64,000 bases of DNA. It comes from Reichenbachiella sp. (GTDB lineage: Bacteria; Bacteroidota; Bacteroidia; Cytophagales; Cyclobacteriaceae). Position 1 is the first letter of the stretch. Every line of letters starts with the position of its first letter. The translations under genes and the position numbers were made by a program. Below the pieces are notes generated by a model. It ran no database searches and had not been told where the DNA came from. It saw nothing but the letters and a program-made list of their open reading frames with translations. Below are positions 42,661 to 52,646 of this stretch, piece after piece. The DNA lies in the NCBI RefSeq assembly GCF_033344935.1, contig NZ_JAWPMM010000001.1, forward strand, positions 1,722,001 through 1,786,000, written 5' to 3'.

Positions 42661-43758
42661 ATGGGATTGCAATGTGGGATTGTAGGTTTGCCGAATGTAG
42701 GTAAATCAACCCTTTTTAATGCATTATCAAATGCGAAGGCAGAGGCTGCCAATTTTCCTTTCTGTACAATTGAACCAAACGTTGGCGTGATCACGGTGCC
42801 TGATGAAAGGCTAGGTATATTAGAAAAGTTGGTGAATCCTCAAAAAGTTTTGCCTACGGTAATTGAATTTGTTGATATCGCAGGATTAGTCAAAGGAGCT
42901 AGTAAAGGAGAAGGGTTGGGTAATAAATTCTTAGCCAATATTCGCGAAGTAGACGCTATTGTGCATGTGACCAGATGCTTCAATGACGACAACATTGTGC
43001 ATGTAGATGGTCATGTAAATCCAGTAGCTGATAAAGATGTAATTGATACAGAGCTTCAGTTAAAAGATTTGGAGTCGATCGACAAGCAACTTCAAAAGAA
43101 TGAAAAGGCGGCCAAGTCTGGAGATGCAAAGCTCAAGGCGATGGTTGAAGTCCTCAAAGAATACAAGGAGCTATTGGAGTCAGGTCAAAATGCAAGAGCG
43201 TTGGAATTGACAAAGGAGAGAAAAGAAGTGGTTGGTCCATTACAATTGCTTACAATCAAGCCAGTGATCTATGTAGCCAACGTAGAAGAAACAGCAATTC
43301 TTACTGGTAATGAGCATGTGGAAGCATTGAAAGTTGCAGTGGCCAAGGAAAATGCACAGGTAGTAATGGTAAGTGCGGCTATCGAATCTCAAATTGCAGA
43401 ATTTGATGAACCTGATGAAAAAGAAATGTTCTTAGGTGAGTATGGGTTGAAGGAGTCTGGTTTGGATAAGCTGATTCGAGCTGCTTATGAGTTGCTAGAC
43501 TTGATCACTTATTTCACTGCTGGTGAAACTGAAGTGAGAGCCTGGACCATCAAAAAGGGCTGGAAAGCGCCACAAGCCGCAGGCGTTATTCATACCGACT
43601 TTGAAAAAGGATTTATCAAAGCTGAAGTAATCAAAATTCCAGACTATCAACAATATGGTTCTGAAGCAGGTTGCAAAGAAGCAGGAAAACTAGCCATCGA
43701 AGGTAAGGAGTATGTGGTGAAGGATGGAGATGTGATGCACTTTAGATTTAACGTCTGA
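42661..43758 (+). CDS. ychF: Ribosome-binding ATPase YchF
   Basis: YchF is an OBG-family P-loop protein that hydrolyses ATP rather than GTP, binds ribosomes and influences the oxidative stress response. The 365-residue length is typical. Visible are the P-loop GLPNVGKSTLF, the switch II segment VDIAGLVKGASKGEGLGNKFLANIREVDAI and the altered specificity motif (VANVEE in place of NKxD). The C-terminal TGS-like region is YFTAGETEVRAWTIKKGWKAPQAAGVIHTDFEKGFIKAEV. There is no gap to the AI-2E gene upstream. Confidence 0.97.
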   Translation: MGLQCGIVGLPNVGKSTLFNALSNAKAEAANFPFCTIEPNVGVITVPDERLGILEKLVNPQKVLPTVIEFVDIAGLVKGASKGEGLGNKFLANIREVDAIVHVTRCFNDDNIVHVDGHVNPVADKDVIDTELQLKDLESIDKQLQKNEKAAKSGDAKLKAMVEVLKEYKELLESGQNARALELTKERKEVVGPLQLLTIKPVIYVANVEETAILTGNEHVEALKVAVAKENAQVVMVSAAIESQIAEFDEPDEKEMFLGEYGLKESGLDKLIRAAYELLDLITYFTAGETEVRAWTIKKGWKAPQAAGVIHTDFEKGFIKAEVIKIPDYQQYGSEAGCKEAGKLAIEGKEYVVKDGDVMHFRFNV

Positions 43759-43839
43759 TCGCTTGAAAATAAATTCATAAGATATAAAAGCATGACGAGA
43801 GTTGTGCTTTTTTTGTTCGTGCCAAAATGAGTATTCGCC

Positions 43840-43870
43840 TTTGATTGCATCTAGAATCAAAGTAAGTTTG
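43840..43870 (+). promoter_or_regulatory. Consensus promoter of the CBS-domain gene
   Basis: TTTG at 43840-43843 and TAAGTTTG at 43863-43870 are exactly 19 bp apart, a full match to TTTG-N19-TAnnTTTG, 22 bases before the ATG. Confidence 0.65.
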
Positions 43871-43892
43871 ATATGAACGAAATAATCTATTT

Positions 43893-44306
43893 ATGTCAAA
43901 AGCGGTATCAGAAATAATGATCACGGATCTTATTACCGTGACCCTTGAAGATAATCTCAAAGAAGTAGCGAATGTGTTTGATAATATCAAAATTCGACAC
44001 GTGCCAGTAGTTTCTGGAGATACTTTGCTTGGCATGGTGAGTAAATCAGATGTAGCCATGATGAAGCAATTTTGCCAAGTCCTTGATTCAGGGGATCGGA
44101 CGTTGTTTGAAGAGTTAGAGGCGGTTAGTGTCAAAGCACTCATGAAAAGACCGATAACGATTGGCCCTGAAGGAACGATTTCAGAAGCGGCTGATATTTT
44201 TCTGAAAAATCATTTTCATGCTTTGCCTGTGGTAGATGGTACAAGGCTAGTCGGTATAGTCACATCAACAGATTTACTTAAGTATTATAGGACTAAAGAA
44301 CAGTAA
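43893..44306 (+). CDS. Two-CBS-domain protein
   Basis: The 137-residue protein consists of one CBS pair (Bateman module): MSKAVSEIMITDLITVTLEDNLKEVANVFDNIKIRHVPVVSGDTLLGMVSKSDV, then VKALMKRPITIGPEGTISEAADIFLKNHFHALPVVDGTRLVGIVTSTDLLKYY. CBS pairs bind adenine nucleotides and sense energy state, and stand-alone forms usually regulate a partner. No partner is evident; it has its own consensus promoter and sits between ychF and the aconitases. Confidence 0.92.
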   Translation: MSKAVSEIMITDLITVTLEDNLKEVANVFDNIKIRHVPVVSGDTLLGMVSKSDVAMMKQFCQVLDSGDRTLFEELEAVSVKALMKRPITIGPEGTISEAADIFLKNHFHALPVVDGTRLVGIVTSTDLLKYYRTKEQ

Positions 44307-44379
44307 GCTGATTCATGCATTATTACCTAAATGTAGTAGATAATTCCCATAGTCATACCTCATTTTTGAACGCCCGGAG

Positions 44380-44410
44380 TGTGAATTGCATGTAAAAATC
44401 CATACTTTTG
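44380..44410 (+). promoter_or_regulatory. Promoter of acnB
   Basis: TACTTTTG at 44403-44410 matches TAnnTTTG, with TGTG at 44380-44383 (spacer 19) as a one-mismatch -33 box. The leader is about 70 bases. Confidence 0.5.
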
Positions 44411-44483
44411 CCACCTTAAAAATTAGCATTAGACCCACCGATTAATTTTTAAAAAACAAAATTTCAACTTAAGAGCAGCGATT

Positions 44484-47270
44484 ATGGCAATTGATCCGCA
44501 ATACAACGATTACATCAAGGAGATTGAAGAAAGAAAAGCACAAGGGCTTCACCCCAAGCCAATTGATAGCGCAGAATTGACCAGCGCCATCATTGAACAA
44601 ATCAAAGATTCGGGCAATGAACACAGAGAAGATTCTCTCAAATTCTTCATCTACAATACACTTCCAGGTACCACAGCGGCAGCTGGTGTTAAGGCTAAGT
44701 TCCTTAAAGAAATTATCCTTGGTGAATCCGTAGTAGAGGAAATTACTCCTGCGTTTGCTTTTGAATTGTTGTCACACATGAAGGGTGGGCCTTCTATTGA
44801 AGTGCTGTTGGATTTGGCATTGGGTAGCGACGCCGTTATTGCTGCTGAAGCTGCTAAAGTGTTGAAGACTCAAGTATTCCTTTACGATGCGGACACAGCA
44901 AGATTGGAGGAAGCTTATAAATCTGGAAACACCATTGCCAAAGAATTGCTGGAAAGCTATTCGAAAGCAGAATTTTTCACTGAATTGCCAGAGGTAGAAG
45001 AAGAAATCGAGATCGTAACTTTTATTGCCGGAACTGGCGATATTTCTACTGACTTGCTTTCACCAGGGGCTGACGCACACTCAAGGTCTGATCGTGAGTT
45101 GCATGGCCAGTGTATTTTTGAGCACAACAAGGAAATGCAAAATGAGCTAACTGCTTTGAAGGCTCAGCATCCAGACAAGCGAGTGATGTTGATTGCTGAA
45201 AAAGGTACAATGGGTGTTGGCTCGTCAAGGATGTCTGGAGTAAACAATGTAGCACTTTGGACAGGAGTCCAAGCCAGTCCGTACGTGCCATTTATCAATA
45301 TCGCTCCAATCATCGCAGGAACAAATGGTATTTCTCCAATTTTCTTAACGACGGTAGGAGTAACCGGAGGTATTGGAATAGATCTTCAGAATTGGGTGAA
45401 GAAAAAGGATACTGATGGCAACACAGTTGTGGATGCTGACGGCGAACCAGTTTTGGAGCAAGCCTACTCAGTGGAAACAGGTACGGTATTGACTATCAAC
45501 ACCAAAGAGAAAAAGCTATACAAAAATGGTGAAGTTGTTAAGGATATTTCAGCTGCACTTACTCCTCAAAAAGTAGAGTTTATCAAAGCTGGTGGTTCTT
45601 ATGCGGTGGTGTTTGGCAAGAAATTGCAAACATTTGCTGCGAAGACTTTAGGTGTGAATGCTCCAACCGTATTCGCTCCTTCAAAAGAAATTTCGCACGA
45701 AGGCCAAGGTCTTACTGCTGTAGAGAAAATCTTTAACAAAAATGCAGTTGGAACTACACCAGGCAAAACATTGCATGCAGGATCTGATGTTCGCGTAGAA
45801 GTGAACATTGTAGGATCTCAGGATACTACCGGATTGATGACTTCTCAGGAATTGGAAGCCATGGCTGCTACTACGATTTCTCCGATCGTAGACGGTGCGT
45901 ACCAATCAGGGTGTCATACCGCTTCGGTATGGGATAAAAAAGCACAAGCTAATATTCCAAAGTTGATGAAATTCATGAACGACTTTGGATTGATCACTGC
46001 TCGCGACCCTAAAGGCGATTACCATGCGATGACTGATGTGATTCATAAAGTATTGAATGATATTACCATCGATGATTGGGCAATCATTATCGGAGGAGAT
46101 TCGCATACAAGAATGTCAAAAGGTGTGGCATTCGGTGCCGACTCAGGTACAGTGGCGCTTGCATTAGCTACCGGAGAGGCTTCTATGCCAATCCCTGAGT
46201 CTGTAAAAGTGACCTTCAAAGGCGAAATGAAGAGCTACATGGACTTCCGTGATGTGGTTCATGCGACACAGCAGCAGATGTTGAAGCAATTCGGTGGAGA
46301 GAATGTATTCCAGGGTAGAGTGATTGAAGTGCATATCGGTACGTTGACCGCTGACCAAGCATTTACTTTCACTGACTGGACAGCAGAGATGAAAGCTAAA
46401 GCTTCTATCTGTATTTCTGAAGATGAGACTTTGATCGAATCGTTGGAAATTGCAAAGTCCAGAATCCAGATCATGATTGATAAAGGAATGGACAACAAGG
46501 GTGCCGTTCTTCAAGGCTTGATCGATAAAGCGAATAAAAGAATAGAAGAAATCAGATCTGGTGAAAAGCCTGCTTTGACTCCTGATTCTAGTGCTAAATA
46601 CTATGCTGAGGTAGTTGTTGATTTAGATGTAATTTCTGAACCGATGATCGCTGATCCAGATGTAAACAATGCTGATGTATCGAAAAGATACACGCACGAC
46701 ACCATCCGTCCACTGTCTTATTATGGAGGAGAGAAAAAAGTAGACCTTGGGTTTATTGGATCCTGTATGGTTCACAAGGGAGACATGAAGATCTTGGCTC
46801 AAATGTTGAAAAACATAGAATCACAAAAAGGAAAAGTAGAATTTAATGCACCGCTAGTAGTGGCGCCTCCTACCTATAACATCGTAGATGAATTGAAAGC
46901 TGAAGGTGACTGGGAAGTATTACAGAAGTACTCTGGCTTTGAGTTCAATGATGAGGCACCAAAAGGTGAGGCTCGAACCAAGTACGAAAACATGCTTTAC
47001 TTAGAGCGTCCTGGATGTAACCTATGTATGGGTAATCAGGAAAAAGCCGAGCCAGGTGATACGGTGATGGCGACTTCTACTCGATTATTCCAAGGAAGAG
47101 TGGTGAAGGATTCAAATGAGAAAAAAGGAGAGTCTTTGCTTTCTTCTACGCCAGTAGTAGTGATGTCTACATTATTAGGACGTACGCCTAGATTGGATGA
47201 GTATGAAGCTGCTGTAGAGGGAATTGACTTGACGAAATTCAAACCTTCAGGGAAGTTACTTGTGAAGTAG
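44484..47270 (+). CDS. acnB: Aconitate hydratase B
   Basis: AcnB isomerises citrate to isocitrate and can also act on 2-methylisocitrate. The 928-residue protein has the AcnB order: HEAT-like N-terminal domain (~1-160), swivelling domain (EIVTFIAGTGDISTDLLSPGADAHSR...), then the catalytic core. [4Fe-4S] ligands are visible in YQSGCHTASVWD and ERPGCNLCMGNQ, with substrate-site IGGDSHTRMSKGVAFGADSG. It is followed, after a terminator, by a second, unrelated-type aconitase. Some AcnB forms bind mRNA when iron is low; that is known of the E. coli protein and not shown here. Confidence 0.96.
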   Translation: MAIDPQYNDYIKEIEERKAQGLHPKPIDSAELTSAIIEQIKDSGNEHREDSLKFFIYNTLPGTTAAAGVKAKFLKEIILGESVVEEITPAFAFELLSHMKGGPSIEVLLDLALGSDAVIAAEAAKVLKTQVFLYDADTARLEEAYKSGNTIAKELLESYSKAEFFTELPEVEEEIEIVTFIAGTGDISTDLLSPGADAHSRSDRELHGQCIFEHNKEMQNELTALKAQHPDKRVMLIAEKGTMGVGSSRMSGVNNVALWTGVQASPYVPFINIAPIIAGTNGISPIFLTTVGVTGGIGIDLQNWVKKKDTDGNTVVDADGEPVLEQAYSVETGTVLTINTKEKKLYKNGEVVKDISAALTPQKVEFIKAGGSYAVVFGKKLQTFAAKTLGVNAPTVFAPSKEISHEGQGLTAVEKIFNKNAVGTTPGKTLHAGSDVRVEVNIVGSQDTTGLMTSQELEAMAATTISPIVDGAYQSGCHTASVWDKKAQANIPKLMKFMNDFGLITARDPKGDYHAMTDVIHKVLNDITIDDWAIIIGGDSHTRMSKGVAFGADSGTVALALATGEASMPIPESVKVTFKGEMKSYMDFRDVVHATQQQMLKQFGGENVFQGRVIEVHIGTLTADQAFTFTDWTAEMKAKASICISEDETLIESLEIAKSRIQIMIDKGMDNKGAVLQGLIDKANKRIEEIRSGEKPALTPDSSAKYYAEVVVDLDVISEPMIADPDVNNADVSKRYTHDTIRPLSYYGGEKKVDLGFIGSCMVHKGDMKILAQMLKNIESQKGKVEFNAPLVVAPPTYNIVDELKAEGDWEVLQKYSGFEFNDEAPKGEARTKYENMLYLERPGCNLCMGNQEKAEPGDTVMATSTRLFQGRVVKDSNEKKGESLLSSTPVVVMSTLLGRTPRLDEYEAAVEGIDLTKFKPSGKLLVK

Positions 47271-47294
47271 TATAAGAATTGCAATACATAAAGG

Positions 47295-47325
47295 AAAGCC
47301 CAAGTCATAGACTTGGGCTTTTTTG
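47295..47325 (+). terminator. Terminator between the two aconitase genes
   Basis: A 12-bp perfect stem (AAAGCCCAAGTC / GACTTGGGCTTT) with loop ATA is followed by TTTTG, 24 bases after the acnB stop. The two genes are thus separate transcripts. Confidence 0.92.
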
Positions 47326-47424
47326 TTATCAATTTTATTGATGGCTTATCGCTAACGTCAATGATATAATCCCCGTTTATTAGTTAAATTAGAAGACTAA
47401 TTAGGAATAATTAAAACTACATCT

Positions 47425-49692
47425 ATGGCATTTGATATTGATATGATAAAAAGCGTCTACTCTAAACTTCCAAAAAGAGTAGAAGCGGCAAGAAAAGCAA
47501 CAGGAAAACCGTTAACCCTATCGGAAAAAATCCTTTATTCTCATTTAACCGAAGGTGATCCTTCCAAGCCTTATCAAAGAGGTGAATCTTATGTGGACTT
47601 TGAGCCAGATAGAATTGCCTGTCAAGATGCTACTGCGCAAATGGCATTGTTGCAGTTTATGCAAGCAGGAAAAGATAAAGTGGCTGTGCCTACAACTGTT
47701 CATTGTGATCACTTGATTCAGGCAAAGATTGGTGCGGCTGCAGATTTGCAAAATGCAATTAATACCTCCAATGAGGTGTTCAATTTCTTGGAATCTGTTT
47801 CCAATAAGTATGGAATTGGGTTTTGGAAGCCTGGAGCAGGAATTATTCATCAAGTGGTACTGGAGAATTATGCTTTTCCTGGTGGTATGATGATTGGAAC
47901 TGATTCACATACTGTGAACGCTGGAGGTTTAGGCATGGTAGCAGTTGGTGTAGGTGGTGCTGATGCCGTAGATGTGATGGCTGGCATGCCTTGGGAACTG
48001 AAATTCCCGAAACTAATCGGAGTGAAGCTTACTGGTAAAATGAATGGTTGGACTTCCTCTAAAGATGTTATCTTAAAAGTAGCAGGTATCCTGACGGTAA
48101 AAGGAGGCACTGGGGCTATTGTAGAATACTTTGGTGACGGAGCCAAAAGCCTATCCTGTACAGGTAAAGGTACAATTTGTAACATGGGTGCAGAGATTGG
48201 GGCTACCACTTCTACCTTCGGGTACGACGAGGCTATGGAGAGATATTTGAGAGCTACAGACCGTGCTGAAATCGCAGATTTAGCCAATGGCATCAAAGAA
48301 CATTTGACTGGTGATGATGAAGTATATGCTAATCCAGAGCAATATTTTGATCAAGTGATTGAAATAGACCTTTCTACTTTATCACCACATGTGAATGGTC
48401 CATTTACACCAGATTTGGCTACGCCAGTGGCAGAAATGCGAGAGAAAGCGGTAGCTAACGACTGGCCTACAAAAGTGGAATGGGGGTTGATCGGATCATG
48501 TACCAATTCGTCTTACGAAGATTTGTCGCGAGCGGCATCCATTGCGCAGCAAGCGGTAGATAAAGGACTGAAACCAAAGGCTGAATTCGGTATCAATCCG
48601 GGTTCAGAGCAGGTGCGATATACTGTTGAGCGAGACGGTATTTTGAACGTTTTTGAAAAACTTGGAACAACAATTTTCACCAATGCTTGTGGCCCATGTA
48701 TTGGTCAGTGGGCAAGGACAGGAGCAGATAAACAAGAAAAAAACACGATTGTCCATTCTTTCAATAGAAATTTTGCTAAACGAGCAGACGGCAATCCAAA
48801 TACCCATGCTTTTGTGACCTCACCAGAAATGGTAGCTGCAATTGCGATCTCTGGTGACCTTGGTTTCAACCCAATTACTGATACTTTGACAAATGAAAAG
48901 GGAGAGCAAGTGAAATTAAATCCTCCAGTAGGGGATGAATTGCCTTCAAAAGGATTTGATGTGGAAGATCCAGGTTTTCAGGCACCCGCAGCGGACGGGT
49001 CTAGTGTTCAAATCAATGTTGCAGAGGATTCTAAGAGGCTGCAGTTGTTGGCAGGATTTGCTCCATGGGATGGTAAAAATATCACTGGTGCTCGATTGCT
49101 AATTAAAGCACAAGGCAAATGTACTACAGATCATATTTCGATGGCAGGTCCATGGCTGAGGTTTAGAGGTCATTTAGACAATATTGCTGACAATACCTTG
49201 ATTGGAGCGGTCAATGCCTTCAACGGCGAAACTGATAAGGTGAAAAGTCAGTTGACTGGCGAGTATGGTCCGGTACCCGCCACACAAAGAGCTTACAAAG
49301 CTGCAGGTATACCGACGATCGTAGTTGGGGATCACAACTATGGCGAGGGCTCTTCCAGAGAGCATGCGGCGATGCAGCCAAGACATCTTGGTGTAAGAGC
49401 GGTATTGGTGAAGTCTTTTGCAAGGATTCACGAAACAAACTTGAAAAAGCAAGGAATGTTAGCCTTGACTTTTGCTAATGAATCCGACTACGATAAAGTT
49501 TTGGAGGACGACACATTTGATTTTGTTGACTTGGAAAATTTTGCACCTGGCAAACCATTGACGATAGTTGCAAAACATGCGGATGGTTCAGAGGATTCGA
49601 TCTCGACTAATCATACGTATAATGACAGTCAAATAGATTGGTTTAAAGCCGGGTCTGCTTTGAATTTGATTAAGAAACAAAATAATGCATAA
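47425..49692 (+). CDS. Aconitate hydratase, mitochondrial type
   Basis: The 755-residue enzyme is of the mitochondrial aconitase subfamily. It has [58 protein letters not shown], the cluster cysteines in [15 protein letters not shown] and [12 protein letters not shown], and the C-terminal swivel domain with [37 protein letters not shown] and [15 protein letters not shown]. It performs the same citrate-isocitrate reaction as the AcnB encoded immediately upstream. The window therefore holds two non-homologous-order aconitases side by side, with a terminator between them. Confidence 0.96.
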   Translation: MAFDIDMIKSVYSKLPKRVEAARKATGKPLTLSEKILYSHLTEGDPSKPYQRGESYVDFEPDRIACQDATAQMALLQFMQAGKDKVAVPTTVHCDHLIQAKIGAAADLQNAINTSNEVFNFLESVSNKYGIGFWKPGAGIIHQVVLENYAFPGGMMIGTDSHTVNAGGLGMVAVGVGGADAVDVMAGMPWELKFPKLIGVKLTGKMNGWTSSKDVILKVAGILTVKGGTGAIVEYFGDGAKSLSCTGKGTICNMGAEIGATTSTFGYDEAMERYLRATDRAEIADLANGIKEHLTGDDEVYANPEQYFDQVIEIDLSTLSPHVNGPFTPDLATPVAEMREKAVANDWPTKVEWGLIGSCTNSSYEDLSRAASIAQQAVDKGLKPKAEFGINPGSEQVRYTVERDGILNVFEKLGTTIFTNACGPCIGQWARTGADKQEKNTIVHSFNRNFAKRADGNPNTHAFVTSPEMVAAIAISGDLGFNPITDTLTNEKGEQVKLNPPVGDELPSKGFDVEDPGFQAPAADGSSVQINVAEDSKRLQLLAGFAPWDGKNITGARLLIKAQGKCTTDHISMAGPWLRFRGHLDNIADNTLIGAVNAFNGETDKVKSQLTGEYGPVPATQRAYKAAGIPTIVVGDHNYGEGSSREHAAMQPRHLGVRAVLVKSFARIHETNLKKQGMLALTFANESDYDKVLEDDTFDFVDLENFAPGKPLTIVAKHADGSEDSISTNHTYNDSQIDWFKAGSALNLIKKQNNA

Positions 49693-49746
49693 GAGCGCAC
49701 GTTGAATTCTGGCAACTAAACGAAAGAGGAATTCGTTATTTTTTCG

Positions 49747-49754
49747 TAGATTTG
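49747..49754 (+). promoter_or_regulatory. -7 promoter box of greA
   Basis: TAGATTTG is a perfect TAnnTTTG, 74 bases before the greA start and 26 bases before the leader hairpin. Confidence 0.45.
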
Positions 49755-49780
49755 CGTAGACATTTAAGAAAATAACAAGA

Positions 49781-49812
49781 AACGGTTTCAGCAATGAGAC
49801 CGTTCTTTTTTA
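49781..49812 (+). terminator. Terminator-like hairpin in the greA leader
   Basis: AACGGTTTC at 49781-49789 pairs with GAGACCGTT at 49796-49804 (one G-T pair), loop AGCAAT, followed by CTTTTTTATT. It lies between the greA -7 box and start codon, so it could be an attenuator of greA or a late terminator for the aconitase gene. Confidence 0.7.
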
Positions 49813-49828
49813 TTATAAATCAAACAAG

Positions 49829-50302
49829 ATGAGTGTATCATATTATACAGAAGAAGGGCTTCAGAAGTTGAAGGATGAACTGAACGAACTGAAGACACAC
49901 GGCAGAACGGATATTGCAAAGCAAATCGCTGAAGCAAGAGACAAAGGAGACTTGAGTGAAAATGCTGAGTATGATGCGGCAAAAGATGCTCAAGGATTGC
50001 TAGAGCTTAAAATTGCTAAATTGGAAGCTGTAGTGGGCAATGCTAGAGTTATTGATGAATCACAAATTGATACGTCAAAAGCTTCAATTCTATCGACAGT
50101 AAAAATCAAGAACAAAAAGAACGGCATGGAAGTGAAATACACTTTGGTGGCCGAAGAAGAGGCTGATTTGAAAGCGGCTAAAATTTCTGTAAAATCACCA
50201 ATAGGTAAAGGCCTATTGGGTAAGAAAGTTGGTGAAGTGGCAACGGTAGAAGCACCAGCAGGTAAGATCGACTTTGAGATATTAGAAATCGGATTGGCTT
50301 AA
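49829..50302 (+). CDS. greA: Transcription elongation factor GreA
   Basis: GreA rescues backtracked RNA polymerase by stimulating transcript cleavage. The 157-residue protein has the N-terminal coiled coil (YTEEGLQKLKDELNELKTHGRTDIAKQIAEARDKGDLSENAEYDAAKDAQGLLELKIAKLEAVVGNA) with the tip acidic motif GDLSENAEYD. The C-terminal FKBP-like domain contains SPIGKGLLGKKVGEVATVEAPAG. It is followed after 2 bases by a HIT gene. A terminator-like hairpin lies in its leader. Confidence 0.97.
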   Translation: MSVSYYTEEGLQKLKDELNELKTHGRTDIAKQIAEARDKGDLSENAEYDAAKDAQGLLELKIAKLEAVVGNARVIDESQIDTSKASILSTVKIKNKKNGMEVKYTLVAEEEADLKAAKISVKSPIGKGLLGKKVGEVATVEAPAGKIDFEILEIGLA

Positions 50303-50304
50303 TC

Positions 50305-50703
50305 ATGCCTAGTATCTTTAGTAAGATCATCAGTCGAGAAATACCAGCCCACATTGTTGCTGAAAATGATAACTATCTGGCATTTCTCGACATTAATCCT
50401 TTGATGGAAGGTCATTGCTTGGCTATCCCCAAAGTGGATATAGATTACATTTTTGACTTGGAGGATGATACTTTGGCTGGCTTACATGTATTTGCCAAAA
50501 AAGTGGCTTTGGGAATTCAAAAGGCTATTCCGTGTCAGCGTATTGCTGTGTCGGTTTTGGGTTTAGAAGTCCCACATGCTCATGTTCACCTTATTCCCAT
50601 GAACACCATGGATGATGCCAATTTTGCTCGTCCAAAATTGAAACCTACTCCAGAAGAATTGGCAGAGATTGCTGCTAAAATTAAATCAGCTATCCAGCTG
50701 TAA
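50305..50703 (+). CDS. HIT-family nucleotide hydrolase
   Basis: The 132-residue protein is a histidine-triad enzyme of the Hint type: SIFSKIISREIPAHIVAENDNYLAFLDINPLMEGHCLAIPKVDIDYIFDL and the active-site HAHVHLIP with its catalytic histidines. Hint proteins hydrolyse adenosine 5'-phosphoramidates; the natural substrate is unknown. It is 2 bases after greA and 9 bases before a WD40 gene, so three genes form one operon. Confidence 0.94.
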   Translation: MPSIFSKIISREIPAHIVAENDNYLAFLDINPLMEGHCLAIPKVDIDYIFDLEDDTLAGLHVFAKKVALGIQKAIPCQRIAVSVLGLEVPHAHVHLIPMNTMDDANFARPKLKPTPEELAEIAAKIKSAIQL

Positions 50704-50712
50704 TTTGACCGC

Positions 50713-51612
50713 ATGGTCCAAATAGAAAAAACCATAACTTATACCGGTCACTCGGATGCTGTATATACGCTAGAAAAAGGAGTAGAGCCTCATTTGTTTT
50801 ATTCGGCTGGCGGAGATGGAAATATCGTAGAGTGGGATCTTAATAAAACGGACAGTGGCCGCTTGATTGCCAAAGTTCCTGCCTCTGTTTACTCCATACG
50901 ATTGGTTCCTGAACGACATCTTCTTATCGTGGCTCAGAACTACGAAGGTATTCACCTCATTGATGTGCTATCTAATAAGGAGCTAGGCTCTTTACAGTTT
51001 ACTCAATCAGCGATTTTTGATATGCAAGTATTTGGAAATTTATTGATTGTTGGAACAGGTGACGGAAAATTGGTGGTCATTGACCTGCCTAAACTCAAAG
51101 TTTTACGAGAAGTGGAGGTTTGTGATCAAAATCTGAGAGAGATACTTATTACAAACGATAACTACTGTTTGGTAGGTTCTAGTGATGGATTTATACGAAA
51201 ATATGCTTTGCCTAATTTTGAGTTGAAGCAAGAGGTGCATGCGCACGATAATTCGGTGTTTGCATTATTGCAAAAGGATCAAATCGTAATTAGTGGAAGT
51301 CGAGATGCACGATTGAAGTTTTGGCAATTGGACCAATTGGCGCTAGATGAGTCCATTAATGCACATATGTATGCCATTAATGATTTGGTAGAAAGGCATG
51401 ATGGAGCTTATTTGGCTACTGCTAGCATGGATAAAACCATCAAAATCTGGGATTATGCTCATCGAAAACTGATCAAAGTAATAGACAAAGCCCGTCATAA
51501 AGGTCATCTCACTTCAGTAAATAAATTGCTTTGGTTGGAATATAAGGACTATTTAATCTCTTGCAGTGACGACCGTTCTATAGGTGTTTGGCGCATTGAT
51601 ATTAAGAAATAA
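50713..51612 (+). CDS. WD40-repeat protein
   Basis: The 299-residue protein has six or seven WD40 blades and forms a propeller without other domains: TGHSDAVYTLEKG..., GGDGNIVEWDLNK, VGTGDGKLVVIDLPK, VGSSDGFIRKYALPN, VHAHDNSVFALLQKDQIVISGSRDARLKFWQLDQ, TASMDKTIKIWDYAHRKLIKVI and SCSDDRSIGVWRID. No signal peptide is seen, so it is cytoplasmic. WD40 proteins serve as docking platforms; the partner is unknown. It closes the greA-HIT-WD40 operon. Confidence 0.93.
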   Translation: MVQIEKTITYTGHSDAVYTLEKGVEPHLFYSAGGDGNIVEWDLNKTDSGRLIAKVPASVYSIRLVPERHLLIVAQNYEGIHLIDVLSNKELGSLQFTQSAIFDMQVFGNLLIVGTGDGKLVVIDLPKLKVLREVEVCDQNLREILITNDNYCLVGSSDGFIRKYALPNFELKQEVHAHDNSVFALLQKDQIVISGSRDARLKFWQLDQLALDESINAHMYAINDLVERHDGAYLATASMDKTIKIWDYAHRKLIKVIDKARHKGHLTSVNKLLWLEYKDYLISCSDDRSIGVWRIDIKK

Positions 51613-51800
51613 TGTTTATAATTGCATTATAAGCCGCCCAATTAGTAATTAAACTACCAGTTTGTACGTATTAATATAAGTATATTAAGATTGATAGGTA
51701 TAGAAAACTACTGATCGAAAATAGCTTGAACCAAACATCTATCGGATGAGGTGATTCAATCATAATTGATCCCTTTGGTGTTTAAAAGATCTATAGACAG

Positions 51801-52643
51801 ATGAAGATTACTCCATTAGAAATTAGGCAAAAGACGTTCGAAAAGTCTTTTAGAGGGCTCGATAAGGACGAGGTTACAGCATTTTTATTATCCCTTTCGC
51901 ACGAATGGGAGCGTTTCCTAGATGAAAACAAAGACTTAAAACAGCAGAGGGAAAAGCTGGAAAAAGAAGTGCAGAAGCTACGTGAAGTAGAAACTACACT
52001 TTTCAAAACACTGAAAACTGCAGAGGATACTGGCGCCAGTGTGGTAGATCAGGCCAATAAAACTGCAGCCCTTCACCTCAAAGAAGCACAAATCAACGCA
52101 GATGCAATGATCAGCGAAGCTAAAAACAAAGCGCGTGCGATCATTGAAAGAGCCGAAATGGAAGCCCGTGATGTCATGGAAGAAATGACTGGTGAAGTGA
52201 AGGAATTGGAAGAAAATTATCGAATCATCGAGAACCAAAGAGACAATATTATTTCTCAACTCAAAATGCTCTCTGGTGATGTCATGAGTAAGGTGGAAAA
52301 GGTCAAATACCAGGAATCTGGCATTGAAACCCACGTGAAGAAAGTGAAGCAATTGCTTCGTGAAACTTCCGAGCGGGTAAGTAACCACTCGGACGAAAGC
52401 GTGTCTAAAATAGAATCTATAAAGCTAGAGGAAGTTAAAATAACAAAGGAGCCAATCCAGGAAGACAATCTGGAGGAAGCTAGACCTCAAGCCAACGACC
52501 AGACTACAGTGAAGAAAAATTACATTTCTGAAGAAAATCCGATTGCGAGAACGGTCTCTACGCCTCAGGTGGTTAAACCAAAGGTGAAAAAAGAACCGGT
52601 AGCGGAAGGAGGATTGTCATTTTTTGACGAGTTGGAAGATTAA
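51801..52643 (+). CDS. DivIVA-domain coiled-coil protein
   Basis: The 280-residue protein starts with a DivIVA/GpsB-like domain: MKITPLEIRQKTFEKSFRGLDKDEVTAFLLSLSHEWERFLDENKDLK. Long coiled coils (~45-190) follow and then a polar C-terminal tail. DivIVA proteins sense membrane curvature and place cell-division or envelope factors. In Bacteroidetes this gene is usually adjacent to folB, as here (3-base gap). The conserved C-terminal GLSFFDELED motif stands out as a possible partner-binding peptide. Confidence 0.9.
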   Translation: MKITPLEIRQKTFEKSFRGLDKDEVTAFLLSLSHEWERFLDENKDLKQQREKLEKEVQKLREVETTLFKTLKTAEDTGASVVDQANKTAALHLKEAQINADAMISEAKNKARAIIERAEMEARDVMEEMTGEVKELEENYRIIENQRDNIISQLKMLSGDVMSKVEKVKYQESGIETHVKKVKQLLRETSERVSNHSDESVSKIESIKLEEVKITKEPIQEDNLEEARPQANDQTTVKKNYISEENPIARTVSTPQVVKPKVKKEPVAEGGLSFFDELED

Positions 52644-52646
52644 TAA

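Noticed and set aside
47868-48296. 142-codon minus-strand frame within the second aconitase gene
   Set aside because: Antisense to a highly conserved enzyme; low-complexity Ala/Pro/Thr composition, no homology-like pattern.
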